From Cupriavidus consociatus (GTDB lineage Bacteria > Pseudomonadota > Gammaproteobacteria > Burkholderiales > Burkholderiaceae): a stretch of DNA of 64,000 nucleotides. Positions 41,529 through 50,755 of the stretch are shown here, piece by piece. The stretch is from the NCBI RefSeq assembly GCF_017814975.1, contig NZ_JAGIQA010000032.1:1-64000 (forward strand), read 5' to 3'. Made by a program: the position numbers and the translations under genes. Position 1 is the first letter of the stretch. The number at the start of each line of letters is the position of its first letter. The notes under the pieces are model-generated. The model saw only the letters and a list, made by a program, of their open reading frames with translations. It was not told the origin of the DNA and ran no database searches.

Positions 41529-42785
41529 ATGTCTTCATCCACGCCAACACCTGATCCTCTCCGGGGCGTCAAGGTCATCGAACTTTCACATCTGATTGCC
41601 GGCCCGTACTGTGGGCAGTTGCTTGCTGAAGAGGGCGCAACCGTGATCAAAGTCGAACCGCCGGAAGGTGAGCTGACGCGTCATCGGGAGCCCATGCGCC
41701 GGTCGGGAGGCAAAACTATTTCGGGCTACTTTGGCGCGCTCAATCGCGGCAAGAAAAGCATTACTCTGGACCTCAAGAACCCGCAGGGTCTGCATACGCT
41801 GCATGGTCTTCTCGAGACAGCCGACGTGCTGGTGACCAACATGCGCGGTGGCGCCCTTAAGCGCCTGGGTCTCTACCCCGATGAGTTGCTCAAGCGATAT
41901 CCGCGGCTGGTGATCGCCTGCATTTCCGGTTTTGGCCTGAATAACGCAGGAAAATACACGGAGAGGGCCGGCCTTGCGATGGTGGCGGAGGCCATGTCGG
42001 GCACCACCAGCCTGACGCGAGATCACGATGGCGATCCCGTGTGGTGCGGCTTTGCCATGGGTGACATTCTCGCGGCGATGGCGGCGCACTCGGCAATCCT
42101 GCTCGCGTTGCGCAATCAGGAAAAGCATGGTCTGGGCCGGGTGCTGGATCTGAGCATGGTCGAGTGCTCGCTGCCCATGGTATGTGTGGCGCTTGCCCGC
42201 GAACAATCGGCGAGCGCAGAGCTCCGGGCATTCGCGGGCTCCAACAACTTCCATGGCGTGCCTTATGGCGCTTTCCCGGCGTCGGACGGTTTTGTCAATA
42301 TCGGTGTCAATCGCGACGACTTCTGGAAGCGCCTGTGCGAGGCGATGGAACAGCCGGAACTTGGCGTGGACCCGCGCTACGAGACCTATGTCGAGCGCGC
42401 AAAGCGGCAACACGAGGTGCATCGGATGACGGAAGCCTTTACGCGGCGCTTTACCCGCGGCGAGATTGTTGAAAAGCTCAACGCGGCCGATGTGCCTGTG
42501 GCCAGTATCCTGACCATGGCCGAACTCACCAGCGACGACTACATGCGCACCCGCGGATCGTTCCGCACCGTGCGTGACGGGATCGGAGGCACCATGTTCT
42601 TGCCGGTGGACCCGAGCCGCTTTCAACCTGCCGAGGGCAGTGATCTGGTCCCATTGCTGGGCGAGCACAGAGAGGAGGTGCTCTCGCGTGAGCTGGGGCT
42701 GTCGGGTGAAGAGATTGCCCGCCTTGAACAGGCCGGCGCCTTTGGAAAGCCGAAGATTCTCGCCGCCGATGCAGTAGTCCAGTAA
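41529..42785 (+). CDS. CaiB/BaiF family CoA-transferase
   Basis: This complete 418-aa class III protein begins its conserved part at GVKVIELSHLIAGPYCGQLL and has LNRGKKSITLDLKNPQG and CGFAMGDILAAMAAH with Asp179 as catalytic aspartate. The racemase histidine is absent, so CoA transfer between carboxylic acids is likely. The gene stands alone, preceded by a decayed paralogue and a Bug gene. The ATG lacks a strong ribosome site. The acid substrate is unknown. Confidence 0.9.
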   Translation: MSSSTPTPDPLRGVKVIELSHLIAGPYCGQLLAEEGATVIKVEPPEGELTRHREPMRRSGGKTISGYFGALNRGKKSITLDLKNPQGLHTLHGLLETADVLVTNMRGGALKRLGLYPDELLKRYPRLVIACISGFGLNNAGKYTERAGLAMVAEAMSGTTSLTRDHDGDPVWCGFAMGDILAAMAAHSAILLALRNQEKHGLGRVLDLSMVECSLPMVCVALAREQSASAELRAFAGSNNFHGVPYGAFPASDGFVNIGVNRDDFWKRLCEAMEQPELGVDPRYETYVERAKRQHEVHRMTEAFTRRFTRGEIVEKLNAADVPVASILTMAELTSDDYMRTRGSFRTVRDGIGGTMFLPVDPSRFQPAEGSDLVPLLGEHREEVLSRELGLSGEEIARLEQAGAFGKPKILAADAVVQ

Positions 42786-43590
42786 AAGCCGGGGACGCGC
42801 CGGGCGACGCTACATGAGCGCGGCGGTGCTAGCGGCCGGCACACGACGGGAGGTAATCGAGAATTCCGGGCGTTGCGGCTGCCATGTAGCGCCCTTCATT
42901 GCAGCGCTACGTCACGAGTCGCACCTGGCGATTGGCGGTACGCCAGCATTCCGTGCGTGAGCCGGTAGCCAGCCACAGGCACGGCGCATGCTGGTCCGCC
43001 TTGTTCCGAACATCGCAGGCTTCAGGCGCCGCTAGAGGTCTGCCATGTTGCCCGATCATCGTGCGCAACGGTTTTGGCGTGCTCATCCGTTCCGGGGTGA
43101 CGGCGGGCATGATGGTGGTGGGTTGCGGCCCAGCTCGCTGCTGAGTTGCCGGTGCGCCTTCCCTGGCTGACATGCCGCCTCCAGATCATTGCGTGTGCGC
43201 CGTGGCACCCGCACGCCTGCTGTGGGTCATCTCCCCATGTCGAGCTGCATGGCGGTGCTGCTCCAGATACTTTCCAGTCGGCTGGGGAGTGGTGGCCGGC
43301 ATGGACCTCGTGCAGGCAGGCTTGCCGGCGGGGATCTGCCGGGATTCGCGATTGTGCTCTGCAGTCCATAACTTTCGAATCTCGGCCGGTCCTCAGATAG
43401 ATCCGCACTGGATCCGGCGCTGCGCGCGCCCCGGGCGGGGGGGTGCGCGGCCATGCGGCGGGCCCGCCTATTTCTGACGCATCGTAGCCCCGCGATCGGC
43501 AACAGACATATGGGGGTTAGGTCAAAGCTCGTGAGGGGGGACCGCCTTGCATGCAGCATCACGCGCCACTTCGCACAACTGGTCTCCCTA
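42786..43590. other. 805-base stretch between CaiB gene and insertion sequence
   Basis: Several frames up to about 130 codons exist on both strands but overlap each other and show no family motif, so none is credible. The stretch is probably decayed sequence next to the insertion site. I see no hairpin with a T-run. Confidence 0.5.
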
Positions 43591-44506
43591 AGAACCTGTT
43601 TCAAAAAGAGCTGCCGGATACTGTTAACTTTAGGGCGAACCTGTTAACCTCATCCGTTGTGACAACAGGACAGAGGGGATGGGCAAGCCAATCATTGACG
43701 ACGAATTGTGGGCACTGATCGAACCGCTTCTTCCTCCGGCCAAGCCGCGACGATTCCGATATCCGGGTCGCATGCCGGTGTCGGATCGGGCAGCACTGAC
43801 AGGCATCCTGTTTGTCTTGAGAAGCGGCATCCGGTGGAACGAACTACCCGCCGAGATGGGTTGCGGCTCCGGTGTCAGTTGCTGGCGTCGGCTACGCGAT
43901 TGGCAAAGTGCCGGCGTATGGGATCGATTGCACGAGATCCTTCTAGGCAAGCTACGCGCGGCCGATCGCATCGATTTCTCACGCGTCGTCATCGATTCCT
44001 CTTCAGTTCGAGCGATTGGGGCGGGCCAAAAACAGGCCCGAACCCCACCGATCGCGCGCGACCAGGTTCCAAGCACCACGTCGCCACCGATGCGAACGGC
44101 ACGCCGATCGCGGTCATCCTGACCGGCGCAAACCGTAACGACATCACCCAGCTTCTGCCTCTGATCGAAGCGATTCCGGCTATCCGAGGATGCCGAGGCC
44201 GCCCTTTGCGCAAGCCTGGCCGCATCTACGCTGATCGCGCGTACGACCACGACAAATATCGCAGGCCGCTTCACGCTGCCGGCATCCCGACTTCGATCGC
44301 TCGGCGTGGCCAGCCGCACGGCAGCGGACTCGGCAAGATCCGCTGGGTTGTAGAGCGCACTCATGCTTGGTTGCATGCATTCCGGCGTTTGCGCACCCGC
44401 TTCGAGCGTCGCGCCGACATCCATGAAGCCTTACTCAAGCTGGCCTGCTGCCTCATTTGCTGGCGCACCCTTCAGCGTGACGGGTCTTCATTTTGAAATG
44501 AGTTCT
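43591..44506 (+). mobile_element. IS5-family insertion sequence
   Basis: The element of about 916 bases is bounded by imperfect inverted repeats: AGAACCTGTTTCAAAA on the left, and on the right the complement of AGAACTCATTTCAAAA. It contains one transposase region read in two overlapping frames. Size, ends and the frameshifted transposase fit the IS427-like group of the IS5 family. A clear target duplication could not be identified, so the exact ends may be off by a few bases. Confidence 0.85.
43679..44496 (+). CDS. IS5-family DDE transposase, expressed through a -1 frameshift
   Basis: The first frame (43679-44122) gives MGKPIIDDELWALIEPLLPP through the first catalytic aspartate in VVIDSSSVRA. 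The second frame, ending at 44496, continues with GPNPTDRARPGSKHHVATD, the second aspartate in YADRAYDHDKY and the glutamate in VVERTHAWLHAF. The switch falls on an A5 run at 44028-44032, where the first frame reads CAA AAA CAG and the second CCA AAA ACA, a -1 slip. The joined protein is about 272 aa. The element may therefore be active. Confidence 0.88.
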
Positions 44507-44642
44507 AAAGCGGTTGCCGTTGCCTTACGGGTAGGGTGCGCTTTTTATCTTAGTCTCGATCAGGTGCATGCGGGACCACTGCGGGCGGGAGATACGGCTC
44601 GAATTCTCCCGCTCCCTCATCTTATGAGAACCTGCAGCGCCT

Positions 44643-45005
44643 TCAGTTCCAGATCGGATCTTCCTTCTGCATCTGGTCCTTGGTCTTCTTCATCCAGTAG
44701 GAACCGATCTGGCGCTCAGTGACATAACCCTGCTTTCTTACGTCGATCTTGTCGAAATTTTCGTAGACCTTTGGCATTCCCGCCTGGGCTTCGTCGCGAG
44801 TCAGCTTGCCGTTATGATTGGAATCGGCTGCCTTGAAGCGCTCGGCAATCAGGGCCTTGGCCTGGGCCGTAGTCGGAGGCGCTGCAGGAACGTCGGATGG
44901 CGCCGTCCCCGGTTGGGATCCCTGGGCCGTCTGGGCGGCTGCGCCTATCGAAGTCAGTGCCATCAGGACTGCGAAACCAAATGCGGACAATTTGCATACG
45001 GACAT
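44643..45005 (-). CDS. Secreted EF-hand protein
   Basis: The 120-aa protein has a signal peptide (MSVCKLSAFGFAVLMALTSI, cleaved near AAAQ). It carries one canonical EF-hand loop, D61-S-N-H-N-G-K-L-T-R-D-E72, with all calcium ligand positions filled. A second loop (DVRKQGYVTERQ) is degenerate. The ending KEDPIWN is polar. It probably binds calcium in the periplasm; no enzymatic domain is present. GAGGAG lies six bases before the ATG. It stands alone beside the insertion sequence. Confidence 0.88.
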   Translation of the reverse strand: MSVCKLSAFGFAVLMALTSIGAAAQTAQGSQPGTAPSDVPAAPPTTAQAKALIAERFKAADSNHNGKLTRDEAQAGMPKVYENFDKIDVRKQGYVTERQIGSYWMKKTKDQMQKEDPIWN

Positions 45006-45314
45006 GTCGCTCTCCTCGATACGTTATGTGAGTTTGGATTTCAGACACGGAAACGACTTCTGATCCAGCTCCTGTGAGCTTGGCTCACCAGCATTCTAGG
45101 CGCTCCGCGCGGAGAGCGCTTCGCTGGCGACTGTTGCAACCGGCCGACACCGTTTTTCCGTTTCGAGCGTTTCCAGTCATCGGATGTTGGCGGAGAACGA
45201 ATTACGCTCCTATGCTCGAACAGGTTGCCTGGCAGCACGCTGTAAGGCCATCCATGCAAACGAACGAAGGCGTGGTTAAACCACCAAGAAAAATAGAATG
45301 AGAGGAGAGCGGGC
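45006..45314. other. 309-base divergent region
   Basis: It lies between the EF-hand gene and a porin remnant. It should hold the EF-hand promoter. No gene, strong hairpin or recognisable operator was seen. Confidence 0.5.
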
Positions 45315-45740
45315 ATGGCACTGAAGAGGACGGCCCCGGCGTCTGTGCTGGGATGGCCGCTGGCGGCCCTTGCGCAGTCAAGCGTCACGCTGTCCGGCGT
45401 GATCGACCCCAACGTGGAATACGTCAACGGATCGGCGCCAATTACCAGGTCACGCTGGCGCTGGCGCTCACGCTCGAGTACAACTACGACGATCTCAAGA
45501 ACCTTTACGGCAACACAAATGTGGCCAATCCGTGGCAGGTCTCCTTCGTGGCCGACTACTCGCTGTCCAAGCGTACCGATGTCTACGTGACCACGGCCTA
45601 TGCCAAGAACGCCGGCTAGATGCTTGACTCGCTGGCGACCGTCTTTGCCAACAGCCTGTCGCTGGGTAACAGCTATGTCCTGGGCAACGGGCAGAGCAAC
45701 ATGTTCGGCGTCGCCTTGGGTGTCCGGCACAAGTTCTGAG
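45315..45740 (+). pseudogene. Porin pseudogene with internal deletion and stop
   Basis: The first codons encode a porin-like signal region and first strand (AQSSVTLSGVIDPNVEYVNG). The sequence then jumps, with a frame change, to the last strands: NPWQVSFVADYSLSKRTDVY, YAKNAG, an in-frame TAG at 45617, and finally a VRHKF end in the same frame. About 250 internal codons are missing. It is a relic of a second general porin related to the one at 37781. Confidence 0.85.
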
Positions 45741-45801
45741 CCGACCCTTAATCGTCGCCTTGTTCCTGCACTCATTGCGTTGCAGCCTTCTGGAGGGCCA
45801 C

Positions 45802-46224
45802 GTGTTAATCCGAAGAACAATCCTCTCTGCCTGCGTGGTGACCATGCTGGTTTCCGCATGCTCGACCACCCCTATACCGGCAAGTCAGGCGGCGCCAGCG
45901 CCTTCCGAGAGACTTAGCGGATTGCAAACGCCGCCACCCGGCGAGTTTGCAACGCTGGTCGTGACCCGGGATCAAGGGTTCTACGGCAGCGCTTGCGATA
46001 CAGTCCTGTCAGTCGATGGGAAGGAAGTGGGCCGACTCAAGTCCGGTGAGGTGGCCCGGTTCTACGCCAAACCGGGGGCGATCATTCTTGGCGCCCAGAC
46101 TTCGGCAATGTGTCTCGGTGGCTTGAAGGAGAGGGAGGTAAGGCTCACTCCAGCTGCGACGGTCCGTTATCGCATTTCCATCGATTCGAGTGGCGGCCTG
46201 GATTTGTCACCGACCGCATTCTGA
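45802..46224 (+). CDS. Small putative lipoprotein
   Basis: From a GTG with GGAGG five bases upstream the 140-aa product has a basic, hydrophobic leader and the lipobox LVSAC with Cys20 as the lipidated residue. The mature part starts with a Pro/Ala linker, then RDQGFYGSACDTVLSVDGKE, GEVARFYAKPGAIILGAQ and a C-terminal beta-rich region. It resembles small envelope lipoproteins with a DUF2846-like beta fold, but I cannot name the family with certainty. It directly follows the porin remnant. Confidence 0.75.
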   Translation: MLIRRTILSACVVTMLVSACSTTPIPASQAAPAPSERLSGLQTPPPGEFATLVVTRDQGFYGSACDTVLSVDGKEVGRLKSGEVARFYAKPGAIILGAQTSAMCLGGLKEREVRLTPAATVRYRISIDSSGGLDLSPTAF

Positions 46225-46371
46225 CTGCAAGGTCTTTACGTCCGGCAGACTCCCGACCCGTTGGCGCCGCACGTGGCGCGCGACTCGAGGCGCCGCCATA
46301 CCACACGCCGCCGAAGGGGATGGGGCGTTCTTCCGTCATGCTACGATCCTCCGAAACGGACGGGGTTGACT

Positions 46372-46575
46372 ATGGCAACAGAGACCTACGGGGGATACAC
46401 CATTCGAGGCTTTGCGAAGCCCATGGGGGACGGCTCGTTCGAAGCATCGGGGGCCGTAGAGAAAGGCACCCAAGTGCTAGAGACCTCCGATCCGATCGGC
46501 TTTTACCCGAGCTTCCAGCGGGCAGTCGCGGAAGGTCTCGTCTGGGCGAGGGCGTGGGTTGATGCTCATGCCTGA
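46372..46575 (+). CDS. Small hypothetical protein
   Basis: The 67-aa product begins ATETYGGYTIRGFAKPMGDG and contains FEASGAVEKGTQVLET and FQRAVAEGLVWARAWVDAH. The composition is coherent: a small beta sheet, then a helix. No signal peptide or known motif is visible. The ribosome site is weak (GGGG at -10). It is a likely real orphan gene of unknown function. Confidence 0.5.
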   Translation: MATETYGGYTIRGFAKPMGDGSFEASGAVEKGTQVLETSDPIGFYPSFQRAVAEGLVWARAWVDAHA

Positions 46576-47433
46576 ACCCTCCTGAACTCAACCAACGTCA
46601 CCCACGGCGGGGCCGTTGATCTGCTCCCACAGCGATCGGTAACTGCCACGGGCGTCGGTGCTCAGACCGGTGTCCGCGTAGTGTGCCCAGTTACCATCCG
46701 CGCTGCGACGGCGCTCGATGCCCCGGGATAGCATCCGCTTCACTGTAGTCATTAGGTGCTCTACGCGCACGCTGGTGATCTCGGACACCAGGCGGCAGGC
46801 CCAGCGAGACTTGTGAATCGACAGCAGCAGGCGGAAGCGCAGTTGCTTGTCCCTCAACCAGAACTTCGGCAGTGTCATCTGGAGGGTCTTCCGCGGCAGG
46901 TCGCAGCTTAGACATAATGACCGATCAGCGATCCGCGTTCAAGAAGATGGCCGTCACAGCGATGTCATTTTGGGCCCGACATAATCGCTCATCAAGCAAC
47001 TCTGTTCGAGTGATATGCGCGTAACGATTCGCACATTTACTATCCCAGGAAAGCGGAGCCGCGAACCTCTGCACCAAGCGGCTGTGTACGCCACGATAGG
47101 ACAGGACGCCGCTCCCCTCATGAGAAGTGATTGGAGTCAGCGAGAGTCCGAGGTACTCAAAGCAGCGCTAAACTGGGCTCGACGGAACTCCTATATCGTG
47201 TCGAATCCCCGGTTGGGCCATTATATGGAATCGCTGCCGGCCGCGAAGTGGAACGGTTGCCATGGCACTGCTGCCCATCACGATGGGATTCAGACGCGAT
47301 AGTACATTTCTACCCATCATGATGGCGCGACACTTTCAACTCATCAGGCGTCTCTTGCCGACGCCATTGCGGAGCCATCAGTTGAGCACTCCCACAGGGG
47401 AATCTATGCTGCAGTGGTAACTGCAAGCGGACC
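46576..47433. other. 858-base region without a convincing gene
   Basis: Two frames of about 95 codons exist, 46588-46878 on the minus strand and 47015-47302 on the plus strand. Neither has a ribosome site, a family motif or a neighbouring operon. They may be short orphan genes or decayed sequence. The last 100 bases must hold the start signals of the Ap4A phosphorylase gene. Confidence 0.4.
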
Positions 47434-48327
47434 ATGCACCATTCAAGCCTTCAGCCCGGTACCCTTTGGCCGGCCATCGTGCAACGAACGGCGCACGCCC
47501 TGCAGAGAGGGGCGTTGTGTCCGATCGAAACAGTCCAATCGTCGATCGAGGATGGCGGCGTGCGGTTTTTGGTTCGCCAGGTGTCGAACCTGGCCCGCAA
47601 GGACAAAGTATGCGGAACCGGTGGGGCCGGTGGAAATCCATTCCTTCCCTATGACCCTGATTTGTTCGTTGCGGATATTTCCGATACCCATGTGGCCTTG
47701 CTTAACAAGTTCAACGTCATCGAGCATCACCTGCTCATCGCCACGCGCCGTTTCGAGCCGCAAGAATCTTTGTTGACCGTAGCGGACTTCGCCGCGCTGT
47801 TGGCTTGCATGGCGGAGTTCGGTAGCCTGGGCTTCTACAACGCTGGGGCCGCCGCTGGAGCGAGTCAAGCCCATAAGCATCTGCAGGCTGTACCACTGCC
47901 GCTTGCCGAGTCGGGGCCGTCGGTGCCGATCGGCCCCTTACTGAAATCGGCGCGAGTCACCGGCACCATCGGCATCGTCCCCGGTCTGGCATTTGCAAAT
48001 GCCTTCGCGCCGTTGGATATCTTTGCTGCGCCGCAGCACGAAATGGCATGCACGGTGTGCGAACGCTACCATGCATTGCTCGATGCGGTTGGCATCCGGG
48101 CCATCGATGTGGATGGCAGGTTGCTCCAATCAGCGCCATACAATCTGCTGGTTATGTCCGCAGGGCTACTGCTCGTGCCAAGATTCAGCGAGGTCGTTGA
48201 AGGCATCGCGGTTAATGCTCTGGGGTTCGCCGGCTCGTTATTTGTGCGGGACGTGGCGCAGATGCGAATCATAGAGAGACTTGGTCCAATGAATCTCCTC
48301 CAACGAGCCGCGGCGGCCCCAGGGTAG
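47434..48327 (+). CDS. ATP adenylyltransferase / Ap4A phosphorylase-like protein
   Basis: The 297-aa protein of the HIT-superfamily APA1/2 type has NPFLPYDPDLFVADISDTHV, VIEHHLLIATRRFEPQ (substrate strand), and the catalytic motif GASQAHKHLQAVPLP with His147 and His149. It splits diadenosine tetraphosphate with phosphate into ADP and ATP or runs the reverse reaction, limiting alarmone-like dinucleotides. It seems to be a single-gene unit; neighbours do not clarify its role. Start context is weak, but similarity begins close to this ATG. Confidence 0.9.
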   Translation: MHHSSLQPGTLWPAIVQRTAHALQRGALCPIETVQSSIEDGGVRFLVRQVSNLARKDKVCGTGGAGGNPFLPYDPDLFVADISDTHVALLNKFNVIEHHLLIATRRFEPQESLLTVADFAALLACMAEFGSLGFYNAGAAAGASQAHKHLQAVPLPLAESGPSVPIGPLLKSARVTGTIGIVPGLAFANAFAPLDIFAAPQHEMACTVCERYHALLDAVGIRAIDVDGRLLQSAPYNLLVMSAGLLLVPRFSEVVEGIAVNALGFAGSLFVRDVAQMRIIERLGPMNLLQRAAAAPG

Positions 48328-48533
48328 CAATCGACTTGCCGACGATGCAACGTGCATCGCTGGTATGTGACTATGGCCGGACGCAGTCGGGTGGCCGCAG
48401 CGGGCCCGCGACCGGTTGAATCCGCAACCCATTTCGGTCAATCAGATTTCTACAAACCGGCCATTCATTCGCCGCGGCGTGCAATAAGCCTACCGCCCCA
48501 GCCAGAACGAACCGAAGCTGCGACCGGCAACTA

Positions 48534-49418
48534 CTACACCAATCGCAGATCCCACAGCGCATCCAGTACGTGTTGGGTGGAGCGTTCAACGTACCCCGCA
48601 CGATGCGCGATGCCGAGCCGACGCCATAACGCCGGGCGCAGCGGACGCATGACGATGCGCTTGTCCGGCAATGGCGTGGTGGCCTCGTGGGGCAACAGCG
48701 CCGCGCCGTAACCCGCCGCGACCAGACTCTTGATCGCGTCGTTGTAGTTGAGCTGAATGCGTGGCGCGGGATGGTGTCCCGCGGCCGCGAACCACTCCGC
48801 AGTCTGACGCGAGAGGCGCGTGGCCGCGTCATTGAGAATCAGAGGTTGGGCGGCGAGCCATTCCGGCGTGACGCGGGCCGGGCACTGCCAATGCGCCGGC
48901 ACGAAGGCCATCACGGGGTCGCGGCGCCAGGGTTTTATCACCAGTCCGGCAACCGGCGGCTGAGGCAGTGCAACCAGCCCGATATCCAGCGTGCCGTCCG
49001 CCAGTCGGGACAGTGTTTCCTGTGAAGTGAGGACCGCAATCTGAATGTCGATGGCGGGATGCTGCTGGCGCAGCACCTCGATCGCCTGTGGCAGCAGGTG
49101 CGCGATCGCGCCAGTCGACGCACCGAGCCGGGCGCGCCCTTCGAGCCCCTCCACCTGTCTTTGAATATCGTCCAGCGCCTGCTCCGCATCGGCCAGCAGC
49201 CGACGCCCGCGCTCCACCAGCACCTCTCCGATCGCCGACGGCCTTACCTGTCCGCGTTTTCGCGACAGGAGCGGTGCCCCGATGCGGAGCTCCAGTTCAG
49301 CGATGTGGAGGCTGACCGTGGGCGGCGCAAGGTGCAATGCACGCGCCGCCTCGGCGAATGAGCCATGGTCGGCAATGGCGACCAGCGTGCGCAGGCGGTC
49401 CAGGCTGATCTCTCGCAT
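48534..49418 (-). CDS. LysR family transcriptional regulator
   Basis: The 294-aa protein has a winged helix (LDRLRTLVAIADHGSFAEAA, LAPPTVSLHIAELELRIG, LLSRKRGQVRPSAIGEVLV) and an effector-binding domain (GLVALPQPPVAGLVIKPW). The start at MREISLDRL has GGAG five bases upstream and is preferred over an ATG 48 bases earlier. It diverges from argC by 127 bases. Control of that gene or of the damaged sulfur locus beyond it is plausible; the effector is unknown. Confidence 0.93.
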   Translation of the reverse strand: MREISLDRLRTLVAIADHGSFAEAARALHLAPPTVSLHIAELELRIGAPLLSRKRGQVRPSAIGEVLVERGRRLLADAEQALDDIQRQVEGLEGRARLGASTGAIAHLLPQAIEVLRQQHPAIDIQIAVLTSQETLSRLADGTLDIGLVALPQPPVAGLVIKPWRRDPVMAFVPAHWQCPARVTPEWLAAQPLILNDAATRLSRQTAEWFAAAGHHPAPRIQLNYNDAIKSLVAAGYGAALLPHEATTPLPDKRIVMRPLRPALWRRLGIAHRAGYVERSTQHVLDALWDLRLV

Positions 49419-49545
49419 GTTGGCTCCGGATTCAGGAAAACTGAATGTCAAGGTTGTGAAATTCAACTTTCCCTATTCTAGTGGTCCGTGGAAGATTAGG
49501 GCTCCTTCGACGTGTTACCCCTTCAGTCACCGGAGTATTCCTCGC

Positions 49546-50475
49546 ATGAGCTCTCCCCTGGTTTTCATCGACGGCGACCAAGGCACCACCGGGTTGCAAA
49601 TCCACGAACGGCTGCGCGGCCGGACCGATCTCAGCCTGCTCACGCTTGCCGCGTCGGAACGCAAGGACCCGCGGCGTCGTGCGGAAGCCATCAATGCCTG
49701 CGACATCGCCATCCTCTGTTTGCCCGATGCCGCCGCACGCGAAGCGGTGAATGCCATCGTCAATCCCGACGTCAGGGTGATCGACGCAAGTTCCGCCCAC
49801 CGCACGCATCCGGACTGGACCTATGGCTTTCCGGAAATGGCACCGGGACAGGCCGCGCGCATTGCGAACGCGCGACGGGTCACCAATCCCGGCTGCTATC
49901 CGACCGGTGCGATTGGCCTGCTGCGTCCCCTGGTGCAGGCCGGGCTTGTCCCAGCCAGCTACCCGGTCAGCATTCATGCGGTGTCCGGCTACTCCGGACG
50001 CGGGCGTGCCGGCGTGGAAGAGTATGAGGGGCCGGATGCCATCAGCGCGCCGGCATTCCAGTTGTATGGCCTGGAACTCGCGCATAAGCACCCCCCGGAG
50101 ATCCAGCAGCACGCCGGACTCGCGCAGCGTCCCATCTTCGTTCCCGCGTATGGTGCGTTCCGCCAGGGCATCGTGCTGACGGTGCCCCTCGCGTTGCGGC
50201 TGCTGGCCCCCGACGTGGATGGCCCCACGCTCCACGCATGCCTCGCCCGCCACTATGCCGGGGCGGCCCATGTACATATCCTGCCGTTGCACGAATCGTG
50301 CGTTTTAAAGCATCTGGATCCGCAAGTGCTGAACGGTACGAACGACATGCACTTAAGCGTATTTCCTAACATGGAACACGGGCACGTCCTGCTGTCCGCG
50401 GTATTCGACAATCTCGGCAAAGGCGCATCCGGTGCCGCGGTTCAGAACCTGAACCTGATGCTCACCCAGCAATAG
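49546..50475 (+). CDS. argC: N-acetyl-gamma-glutamyl-phosphate reductase, type 2
   Basis: The 309-aa protein is the short (type 2) ArgC form. VFIDGDQGTTGLQIHERL is the NADP-binding start, and NPGCYPTGAIGLLRPL holds the catalytic Cys117. HAVSGYSGRGRAG and an H-containing AFRQGIVLTVPL follow. It reduces N-acetyl-glutamyl phosphate to the semialdehyde in arginine synthesis. It stands apart from other arg genes and beside a divergent LysR gene, so it could be a second, specially regulated copy. CGGAG lies ten bases upstream of the ATG. Confidence 0.93.
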   Translation: MSSPLVFIDGDQGTTGLQIHERLRGRTDLSLLTLAASERKDPRRRAEAINACDIAILCLPDAAAREAVNAIVNPDVRVIDASSAHRTHPDWTYGFPEMAPGQAARIANARRVTNPGCYPTGAIGLLRPLVQAGLVPASYPVSIHAVSGYSGRGRAGVEEYEGPDAISAPAFQLYGLELAHKHPPEIQQHAGLAQRPIFVPAYGAFRQGIVLTVPLALRLLAPDVDGPTLHACLARHYAGAAHVHILPLHESCVLKHLDPQVLNGTNDMHLSVFPNMEHGHVLLSAVFDNLGKGASGAAVQNLNLMLTQQ

Positions 50476-50755
50476 TGGCCGATGGCGTGAGCTAAAGGTC
50501 CGCCGCACCCCTATGCAAGCGATTGCTGCCAACTCCGCTGGGCAACTGCGCCGGCTCCGCGATGCGAACCTCGGACCAGTAGCGCAACGCGAATTTGGCA
50601 AGGATCCCCATAGCCCCCCGGTGTTGTACTTTTTGCCTAGTGCATGGCGGCCGTAGGCCGCCAGAATTTCCACGACGCCCATTTCCACGGAAGGCCGTGC
50701 AGTCCCACGCCGGCTTTCCCGTGCGCAACTCGCCGCGATTTCATGGGCGACCCCG

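Noticed and set aside
42907..43173. Minus-strand frame in the gap before the insertion sequence
   Set aside because: Overlaps other equally long frames, has no motif and shows no sign of coding selection.
46588..46878. 96-codon minus-strand frame
   Set aside because: No ribosome site, no motif and no operon context; left as part of an unassigned region.
47015..47302. 95-codon plus-strand frame
   Set aside because: The translation looks partly protein-like but has no ribosome site or recognisable family, so it is not called a gene.
48343..48359. Hairpin CGATGCA-ACG-TGCATCG after the Ap4A phosphorylase gene
   Set aside because: The stem is only 7 bp and no T-run follows, so it is not called a terminator.
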